Assembly: GCA_018815325.1 (NCBI GenBank) | Contig: JAHIYE010000016.1 | Span: 111,926-175,925 of the forward strand | Source: Gammaproteobacteria bacterium | GTDB taxonomy: Bacteria; Pseudomonadota; Gammaproteobacteria; Burkholderiales; Burkholderiaceae_C | Direction of reading: 5' to 3' | Length of the DNA stretch: 64,000 nt | In this document: piece after piece, positions 57,932-64,000 of the stretch | Position numbering within the stretch: the first letter of the stretch is position 1 | How the letters are laid out: every line of letters starts with the position of its first letter | Translations under genes and position numbers: made by a program | The notes under the pieces: generated by a model | Told to the model about the DNA's origin: nothing | The model's database searches: none | What the model saw: only the letters and a program-made list of their open reading frames with translations

Positions 57932-59078
57932 CCTGAGCTGGATTCTGCTGGGTTTGCCCCTGGCCTTCATGCTGGGCTGGCTCGCTTCACGACTGGACCT
58001 GCGCCAGTTGCGCATCGAAAACCGGCAGGCTCCCAAGGCTTACTTCAAGGGTCTGAACTTCCTGCTCAACGAACAGCAGGATCAGGCGATCGATGCCTTC
58101 ATCGAAGCCGTGCAGAACGACCCCGACACCTCAGAGCTGCATTTCGCCTTGGGTAACCTGTTCAGGCGCCGTGGCGAATATGAGCGCGCCGTGCGCGTGC
58201 ACGAGCACCTGCTGTCGCGTGGCGACCTCAGCCGCGCCGACCATGACAGGGCCCAGTACGCACTGGCACTGGACTACCTGAAAGCTGGCCTGCTCGACCA
58301 CGCAGAGCAGGCCCTGCTCAAACTCGAGGGCAGTGCCTTTGAAGCACAGGCGCGGCTGGCGCTGCTTGCCAACTACGAGCGTTCCCGCGACTGGGCACAA
58401 GCCGCACAGGTAGCCCAGAAGCTCGAGCACTCGGGCCAGGGCAGCTTCAGCGGGCGGCTGGCACATTACCTGTGCGAACAAGCGCTGTCGCTCGTGGCGG
58501 CCGACGACACGGCCAAGGCGCAAGCCCTGCTGAAACAGGCCATCAATACCGCGCCCACCGCACCGCGCCCGCGCATGGAGCTCGCTTCGCTGCTTAAAAA
58601 AATCGGCGATACCGCCGGCGCCTGCACGCTGCTCGAAGACACCGTCAACGCTGCACCGGCCGCCATTCCCCTGCTGGCATCCGAACTGGCCGACATGGCC
58701 ATAGTCGCCAGACGTGCGGAGCAGGCACTGGCCCTGCTCAAGACGTGCTATGCCCAGTCCCCCTCGCTCGACGTACTGGAAGCCATCGTAACGCTGGAGG
58801 CCGCATCGGATGTGCCCTCGCCCACCGCGCGTGACTGGTATGTGCGTCACCTGGAGCACGAACCTTCACTGGTAGCCGCAGCCAAATGGATCGCGGGCGA
58901 AAAACTCGAGCATGAACAGTTTCACCCCCAAGTCCAGCGCGCGCTGGACCACGCCGTCAAACCCTTGAGCCGCTACCGCTGTGCTGCTTGCGGCTTCGAG
59001 GCCAAGCAGCACTTCTGGCATTGCCCTGGCTGCCAGGCCTGGGACAGCTACCCCGCCCGACGCGTCGAGGAACTATGA
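57921..59078 (+). CDS. lapB: LPS assembly regulator LapB
   Basis: 385 residues: one N-terminal membrane anchor (SWILLGLPLAFMLGWLASRL), about nine TPR repeats, and a C-terminal rubredoxin-like zinc knuckle (CAACGFEAKQHFWHCPGC). It presents LpxC to FtsH. ATG 57921 lies within lapA; the stop overlaps rfaE1 (ATGA). Confidence 0.93.
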   Translation: MDIDLSWILLGLPLAFMLGWLASRLDLRQLRIENRQAPKAYFKGLNFLLNEQQDQAIDAFIEAVQNDPDTSELHFALGNLFRRRGEYERAVRVHEHLLSRGDLSRADHDRAQYALALDYLKAGLLDHAEQALLKLEGSAFEAQARLALLANYERSRDWAQAAQVAQKLEHSGQGSFSGRLAHYLCEQALSLVAADDTAKAQALLKQAINTAPTAPRPRMELASLLKKIGDTAGACTLLEDTVNAAPAAIPLLASELADMAIVARRAEQALALLKTCYAQSPSLDVLEAIVTLEAASDVPSPTARDWYVRHLEHEPSLVAAAKWIAGEKLEHEQFHPQVQRALDHAVKPLSRYRCAACGFEAKQHFWHCPGCQAWDSYPARRVEEL

Positions 59079-60019
59079 ACATAACGCAAGAACAACTCGC
59101 CAAGTCCCGCGTGCTCGTCGTCGGTGACGTCATGCTGGACCGCTATTGGTACGGCGCCGTCGACCGTATCAGCCCCGAAGCCCCGGTGCCTGTGGTGCGC
59201 GTCACCCGGGAAGAAGAACGCATGGGGGGGGCGGCCAACGTCGCCAACAATGCCATTGCGCTGGGTGCGCAGGCCTCCTTGCTGACTGTGGTGGGCACGG
59301 ATGACGCCAGCCACAAGCTCGAAGCGCTGGTTGCCCATACCGGCATTGCCACCCATTTCGGCCGCGATGCAGAGTTGCAGACCACGGTCAAACTGCGCAT
59401 CATCGGACGCCAGCAGCAACTCATCCGACTGGACTTTGAAAACACCCCCAAAAGCGAAATACTGGCCTCGCAATCAGCAACTTTTGCGCGCTTGCTGCCG
59501 CAGCACAATGCCGTGCTGTTCTCGGACTATGGCAAGGGCGGCCTGGCGCACGTCGGCAACATGATTGCCAGCGCACGCGCAGCCGGCAAAGCGGTCCTGA
59601 TCGACCCCAAGGGGACCGACTATTCACGCTACAGCCAGGCCACCGTGATCACCCCCAATCGCGCCGAATTGCAGCAAGTGGTGGGCAGCTGGAGCGACGA
59701 GGCCTCGCTGTTGACCAAAGTCCAGAATCTGCGAGAGCAGCTCAAGCTGGAAGCCGTTTTATTGACCCGTAGCGAAGAAGGCATGACCTTGTTCGACGCA
59801 CAGGGACAACGCCATGAGAGCGCACAGGCACGCGAGGTGTTTGACGTCACCGGCGCGGGGGACACCGTGATCGCCACCCTGGCGGCCCTGGTCGGTGCGG
59901 GTCTGAGCCTGCGCGATGCCATGCCCCTGGCCAACCGCGCCGGCGGCATCGTGGTGGGAAAGTTCGGGACAGCCACGGTGAGCTACGATGAACTGTTCGC
60001 CATCGACCTGCCAGTTTGA
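59075..60019 (+). CDS. rfaE1: D-glycero-beta-D-manno-heptose-7-phosphate kinase
   Basis: 314 residues, PfkB family: VVGDVMLDRYWYG, SPEAPVPVVRV, MGGAANVANN, and the anion hole/catalytic Asp DVTGAGDTVIATLA. Only the kinase half of E. coli HldE is present, so the ADP-transferase must be encoded elsewhere. Start 59075 is set by overlap with the lapB stop. Confidence 0.94.
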   Translation: MNITQEQLAKSRVLVVGDVMLDRYWYGAVDRISPEAPVPVVRVTREEERMGGAANVANNAIALGAQASLLTVVGTDDASHKLEALVAHTGIATHFGRDAELQTTVKLRIIGRQQQLIRLDFENTPKSEILASQSATFARLLPQHNAVLFSDYGKGGLAHVGNMIASARAAGKAVLIDPKGTDYSRYSQATVITPNRAELQQVVGSWSDEASLLTKVQNLREQLKLEAVLLTRSEEGMTLFDAQGQRHESAQAREVFDVTGAGDTVIATLAALVGAGLSLRDAMPLANRAGGIVVGKFGTATVSYDELFAIDLPV

Positions 60020-60040
60020 AGAATTGAGGAAGCGCAAGCC

Positions 60041-61060
60041 ATGACCCGTATTGTTGTAACCGGCGCCGCCGGCTTTATCGGCAGCAACATCGTCAAGGGG
60101 CTCAATGCCCGTGGCATTGACAACATCATCGCCGTCGATGATCTGCGCCAGGGTGACAAGTTTCGCAACCTGGCCGACCTGCAACTGGCCGACTACGTGG
60201 ATGCTGGTGACTTCTATGAGCAGTTTTCCAGCGGCGCCTATGGCCTGATCGAGGCTGTCTTCCACGAGGGCGCCTGCAGCGACACCATGGAGACTGACGG
60301 CAAGTACATGATGGCGAACAACTACACGACCTCGTGTGACCTGTTCACCACCTGCCAGAAGCGCGGCATCCGGCTGCTCTATGCCTCGTCTGCCGCCACT
60401 TACGGCAACTCAGACACTTTCCGCGAAGAACGTGCATTCGAGCGGCCACTCAATGTATATGGTTACTCCAAACTCCTGTTTGACCAGCGCATGCGCATCG
60501 AGTGCGGTGCTGATTTCCAGCGCCCCAAGAGCGGCAAGATGACCCAGGTAGCGGGTTTCCGCTATTTCAACGTGTACGGCCCACGAGAGCAGCACAAGGG
60601 CCGCATGGCCAGCGTGGCCTTTCACCAGTTCAACCAGTTCAGGGCCGAGGGCCGCGTCAAGCTGTTCGGTGAGTACGGCGGTTATGCACCCGGTGAGCAG
60701 ATGCGCGACTTTGTGTTCATCGATGATGTGGTGGCTGTCAACCTGTGGTTCTACGATCACCCAGGCCAGTCCGGCATCTTCAACCTCGGCAGCGGCCGGG
60801 CCCAGCCTTTCAATGATGTCGCTCATTCGGTGGTCAACGCCATGCGCGCGACACGGGGCGAGATGCCCCTCACGCTGGAAGCCACGGCCAGTGCAGGCCT
60901 GATCGAATACGTGCCCTTCCCCGATGCCTTGCGCGGCAAGTACCAGTGCTACACCCAGGCCGATCTCGGCGCCTTGCGTGCTGCTGGTTGTGACCATGTA
61001 TTTGCCGATGTGCAAACGGGTGTGACGCAATACGTGCAGTGGCTGGCCAGCCAGGACTAG
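60041..61060 (+). CDS. hldD: ADP-L-glycero-D-manno-heptose-6-epimerase
   Basis: 339 residues, short-chain dehydrogenase type: [17 protein letters not shown], the catalytic Y in [12 protein letters not shown], and [17 protein letters not shown]. Makes the heptose donor for the LPS inner core. Follows rfaE1 by 21 bases. Confidence 0.97.
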   Translation: MTRIVVTGAAGFIGSNIVKGLNARGIDNIIAVDDLRQGDKFRNLADLQLADYVDAGDFYEQFSSGAYGLIEAVFHEGACSDTMETDGKYMMANNYTTSCDLFTTCQKRGIRLLYASSAATYGNSDTFREERAFERPLNVYGYSKLLFDQRMRIECGADFQRPKSGKMTQVAGFRYFNVYGPREQHKGRMASVAFHQFNQFRAEGRVKLFGEYGGYAPGEQMRDFVFIDDVVAVNLWFYDHPGQSGIFNLGSGRAQPFNDVAHSVVNAMRATRGEMPLTLEATASAGLIEYVPFPDALRGKYQCYTQADLGALRAAGCDHVFADVQTGVTQYVQWLASQD

Positions 61061-61150
61061 GGGCTCCCCGGTCAACGCTCCGCCGGGTACGACGTTAGTT
61101 CAGGAGCTGGCAACACATGGCTTGCCGGCATCCACCTCAGGGAGCCGCTC

Positions 61151-61432
61151 ATGACCCAAAAAAGCCTGTGCCTGCTGGCACTTTTCTGGGCCTTCGCCAG
61201 CCAGGCAGCAGTTGATGTGAACACGGCGACTGTCGCTGAACTCGATGGCATCAAGGGCATCGGCCCGGCCAGCTCGGCGCGCATTCTGGATGCGCGCAAA
61301 AACGCGAACTTCAAGGACTGGGGTGACTTGATTCAGCGCGTCAAAGGCATCAAGAGTTCCCAGGCCGCCAGGCTGTCGGCCGAGGGGCTGACCGTCAATG
61401 GCCAGGGCTACGAGCCAGCTGCCAGACAATAA
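61151..61432 (+). CDS. ComEA-like helix-hairpin-helix DNA-binding protein
   Basis: 93 residues: short signal peptide (LCLLALFWAFASQAA), then VDVNTATVAELDGIKGIGPA and the HhH repeats to about residue 80. Secreted DNA-binding proteins of this form take part in natural transformation, but no other competence gene is here. The gap 61061-61150 shows nothing else. Confidence 0.85.
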   Translation: MTQKSLCLLALFWAFASQAAVDVNTATVAELDGIKGIGPASSARILDARKNANFKDWGDLIQRVKGIKSSQAARLSAEGLTVNGQGYEPAARQ

Positions 61433-61449
61433 CGGCGTGGAAAAACTGT

Positions 61450-61469
61450 CTTGCCAACGTCTCGGCAAG
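61450..61469. terminator. Hairpin between convergent genes
   Basis: CTTGCC, eight-base loop, GGCAAG in the 43 bp between the ComEA-like stop and the next stop. No T-run; termination is only suggested by position. Confidence 0.35.
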
Positions 61470-61475
61470 CCCGCT

Positions 61476-62081
61476 TCAGCAGCCCACCAGCTTGCAATAC
61501 GCCTGCCGCGTTTCAGGTGCCACCGATGACAGCAACTGGGCGTAGCGGGTCTGGTGCCGGGCCAGCATGCGTGCGGACGCAATGGCCTTCGAGCGACAGA
61601 ACCAGTGGCAGCTGTGCTGCATCAGGAACAGCTCGGCCGATAGCGTGAAGGCCTTGTCACGCAGCGACCGGTTCTCCCGGTTTTCGACGGCCGCGGCAAT
61701 GCCCTTGGCATGAATGGCCAAAGCCTGGCGCAGATCGAAGGTCGCCAGCGGAAACAGCTTGTCGGCATAGGGGATGGCAATCGGCAGCGTACTGACCAGA
61801 GTCTGGTCGCTCCATACTTTCGCAAACTCAGCCGTGAAGCGCTGAAACTGTTCGCTGAGCTCCGTCTCGGCCGTGCTCAGCATGCTCCATATCTGCGCAC
61901 GGCGCTCCGGATCGTCTTCCCCGAGCGCGCGCAGATAACCCTGGGTCAGGTTTTCCATGAGTTTTTCGATCTGATGCCGGCTCAGGTGGCTGCCCAGCAG
62001 GGCGATGCGCCGGCGTTGTTCTTTCGACTTGAGCAGTTGCACGCCCAGGGCGGCGAACATCAGCAGAATGACTATTTCCAT
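61476..62081 (-). CDS. Membrane-anchored protein of unknown function
   Basis: 201 residues. One N-terminal hydrophobic helix (EIVILLMFAALGVQLL) followed by a soluble, largely helical region with late cysteines (QHSCHWFC) and a final Cys. No family recognised. It is monocistronic, convergent with the ComEA-like gene; upstream are 112 bp that hold only its presumed promoter and the 3' end of the oxoprolinase gene. Confidence 0.7.
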   Translation of the reverse strand: MEIVILLMFAALGVQLLKSKEQRRRIALLGSHLSRHQIEKLMENLTQGYLRALGEDDPERRAQIWSMLSTAETELSEQFQRFTAEFAKVWSDQTLVSTLPIAIPYADKLFPLATFDLRQALAIHAKGIAAAVENRENRSLRDKAFTLSAELFLMQHSCHWFCRSKAIASARMLARHQTRYAQLLSSVAPETRQAYCKLVGC

Positions 62082-62193
62082 GCAGGGGAACTCGGTACGG
62101 TGGAGGCCAGGAACTGTTCACCCTATTTTCACAAATGCGAACAGACCTGAATTGGATAACTGACAAGTGTAGTTGCACCCAACCGGTGCCATC

Positions 62194-64000
62194 CTAGCCC
62201 GGCGATGAAAGGCCGAAACCGCCTCCCCCAGGTGTCACTATCTCGAACACATCACCCGGCTGCATCTCGGCCTGACCGATGTGCGCCAGTTCTTCGACCC
62301 GACCGTTGGACCGCAGGACACGGTTGGCTCCCAGTTGTCCCGCCTGTCCGCCCGCCATGCCAAAGGCCGGGACCTTGCGCCCGTTCGACAGGATGCTGGC
62401 TGTCATGGGCTCCAGGAATTCGACCCGGCGCACGCCACCATCACCCCCGTGCCAGCGCCCCGCCCCCCCCGAGCCGCGACGAATCTCATAGCTCTGCAGT
62501 CGCACCGGGAAGCGGAACTCCAGCACCTCGGGATCCGTCAGGCGCGAGTTGGTCATGTGGGTCTGGACCACGCTGGTACCGTCAAAACCCTCGACGATCT
62601 GGCCCTCGGCATCGATCTTCGCCCCCGCACCGCTGCCACCCGAGATGGTTTCGTAATACTGGTATTTCGCATTGCCGAAGGTGAAGTTGTTCATGGTGCA
62701 CTGGCTCGCCGCCATGACGCCCAACGCACCATAGAGCGCATTGGTGATGCAGCTGGACGTCTCCACATTGCCCGCCACAACCGAGGCCGGCGGGTAGGGG
62801 TTGAGCATGGAGCCGGCGGGAATGATGACCTTGAGTGGCTTCAGGCAACCGGCGTTCAACGGTATGTCGTCATCCACCAGTGTGCGAAACACATAGAGCA
62901 CGGCCGCCATGCACACGGCCGTAGGTGCATTGAAGTTGTTCGTCAGCTGGGGCGAGGTCCCCGTGAAATCAATCTCCGCACTGCGCTCTTTGGCATTGAC
63001 CCGGATCGCCACCTGAATCTGCGCGCCGTTGTCCAGCGGCAAAGTGAAGGCACCATCCTTCAGGCTGGTGATCACGCGCCGCACAGACTCTTCTGCATTG
63101 TCCTGAACATGGCACATATAGGCCTGCACCACGTCCAGACCAAACTGCGCCACCATCTTGCGCAGCTCCTGCACGCCTTTTTCATTGGCAGCGATCTGGG
63201 CCTTGAGATCGGCCATGTTTTGCTGGGGATTTCTCGAAGGGTATTGGCCGCTTTGCAGCAGCTCGATCATCTCGGCTTCGCGCAGCACACCCCGGTCAAC
63301 CAGCTTGACGTTGTTGATCTGCACGCCCTCCTCCTCGATGCGGGTCGAGAATGGGGGCATGGAGCCGGGCGAGATGCCCCCGATATCAGCGTGGTGACCG
63401 CGGGAGCCCACGTAGAAAGTGGGAACCGTTGAGTCGTCAATATATACCGGCGTGATCACCGTCACATCCGGCAAATGGGTGCCGCCATGGTAGGGGTCGT
63501 TGAGCACATAGACGTCACCGGGCTGCATGCGGCCCGTGTTCTCACGAATCACCGTCTTGATGCTCTCACCCATTGAGCCCAGGTGCACCGGCATGTGCGG
63601 TGCATTGGCAATCAGGTGGCCCCCGGTATCGAACAGCGCGCAGCTGAAATCCAGCCGCTCCTTGATGTTCACTGAATAGGCCGTGTTCTGCAGTTGCAGC
63701 CCCATCTGCTCGGCAATGTTCATGAACAGGTTGTTGAAGACCTCCAGCAAGACCGGGTCGGCCGTGGTCCCCGCTGCAAACTTGATGGCGCGCTTCTCAC
63801 GCCGGTCCAGAACGATGTGATCGTATTCAGTCAAGCTTGCAGCCCAACCAGGCTCCACCACGGTGGTGGCATTCTGCTCGGCAATGATGGCGGGGCCTTC
63901 GATCACGTCGCCAGGGCGCATGTACTCGCGCACCACCAGCGCGGCATCGTGCCACTGCCCGCTGCAATACATGCGAACCATGGCATGCTCGATCTCACCC
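62194..64000 (-). CDS. 5-oxoprolinase, fused HyuA/HyuB form (5' part outside window)
   Basis: 601 residues are visible; the frame is open to the right edge. The first 60 are the end of a HyuA-type domain (GDVIEGPAIIAEQNATTVVE), the rest a HyuB domain with NDPYHGGTHLPDVTVI, SRGHHADIGGISPGSMP and GGGGFG. ATP-dependent opening of 5-oxoproline or a hydantoin; the fused form of about 1200 residues favours 5-oxoprolinase. Confidence 0.88.
   Translation of the reverse strand, partial: GEIEHAMVRMYCSGQWHDAALVVREYMRPGDVIEGPAIIAEQNATTVVEPGWAASLTEYDHIVLDRREKRAIKFAAGTTADPVLLEVFNNLFMNIAEQMGLQLQNTAYSVNIKERLDFSCALFDTGGHLIANAPHMPVHLGSMGESIKTVIRENTGRMQPGDVYVLNDPYHGGTHLPDVTVITPVYIDDSTVPTFYVGSRGHHADIGGISPGSMPPFSTRIEEEGVQINNVKLVDRGVLREAEMIELLQSGQYPSRNPQQNMADLKAQIAANEKGVQELRKMVAQFGLDVVQAYMCHVQDNAEESVRRVITSLKDGAFTLPLDNGAQIQVAIRVNAKERSAEIDFTGTSPQLTNNFNAPTAVCMAAVLYVFRTLVDDDIPLNAGCLKPLKVIIPAGSMLNPYPPASVVAGNVETSSCITNALYGALGVMAASQCTMNNFTFGNAKYQYYETISGGSGAGAKIDAEGQIVEGFDGTSVVQTHMTNSRLTDPEVLEFRFPVRLQSYEIRRGSGGAGRWHGGDGGVRRVEFLEPMTASILSNGRKVPAFGMAGGQAGQLGANRVLRSNGRVEELAHIGQAEMQPGDVFEIVTPGGGGFGLSSPG

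Overview
This window looks like a chromosomal segment of a GC-rich betaproteobacterium, most likely Burkholderiales, family Comamonadaceae (Acidovorax/Polaromonas/Rhodoferax type). The grounds are: a tmRNA encoding the tag ANDERFALAA; the run gyrA-serC-pheA-tyrA-[aroA-cmk fusion]-rpsA-ihfB-lapA-lapB-rfaE1-hldD, with ompA-ubiG-gph upstream; a DUF2069 gene beside a YihY-family gene; an intracellular PHB depolymerase; TAXI-type TRAP transport; and short dispersed repeats of a kind I associate with this family. The genus call is inference. I see no prophage, insertion sequence, CRISPR array or plasmid gene. The genes are densely packed and the only long stretch without a protein gene (44357-44970) holds ssrA.

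Region 1 (1-8.3 kb) is a catabolic cluster on the minus strand: an AroE-like dehydrogenase, a periplasmic binding protein, two permeases and two ATPases of the branched-chain amino acid type ABC family, an HPPD-like VOC protein and a TIM-barrel protein carrying the four metal ligands expected of QuiC-type 3-dehydroshikimate dehydratase. A divergent PcaR/PcaU/PobR-type IclR regulator faces it, and the shared 180 bp promoter region carries three sequences like the operator of that family. My reading is uptake of a shikimate-like hydroaromatic acid and its conversion towards protocatechuate. Next to it (8.3-11.6 kb) lie an MFS permease, a 4-oxalocrotonate tautomerase homologue, a class II aldolase-like protein and aroC.

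Region 2 (11.8-28.2 kb) is mixed metabolism: a cupin, a GST, phaZ, a CBS protein, metY with a strong leader hairpin and a coupled hydrolase, a MOSC protein, a DUF962 protein, a TAXI/TRAP transporter with an internal terminator, a YihY protein, DUF2069, an FAD oxidase, and thyA-eamA-folA-DUF4337-xth.

Region 3 (28.3-33.2 kb) is the nitrogen block glnA, a small periplasmic gene, ntrB and ntrC, with a recognisable sigma-54 promoter and two NtrC sites upstream of glnA. Region 4 (33.2-44.4 kb) holds a molybdopterin-binding domain protein, an EI24 protein, a fatty-acid hydroxylase family protein, a beta-propeller/polysaccharide deacetylase pair, rsuA, a DUF3369/HD-GYP response regulator and a 1300-residue MHYT/six-PAS histidine kinase with an internal 258-residue duplication.

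Region 5 (44.5-64 kb) is housekeeping: ssrA, gph, ubiG, ompA, then the long plus-strand run from gyrA to hldD (topology, serine and aromatic amino acids, CMP kinase, ribosome, nucleoid, LPS control and heptose), a ComEA-like protein, an unknown membrane-anchored protein, and the 3' part of a fused 5-oxoprolinase that runs off the right edge.
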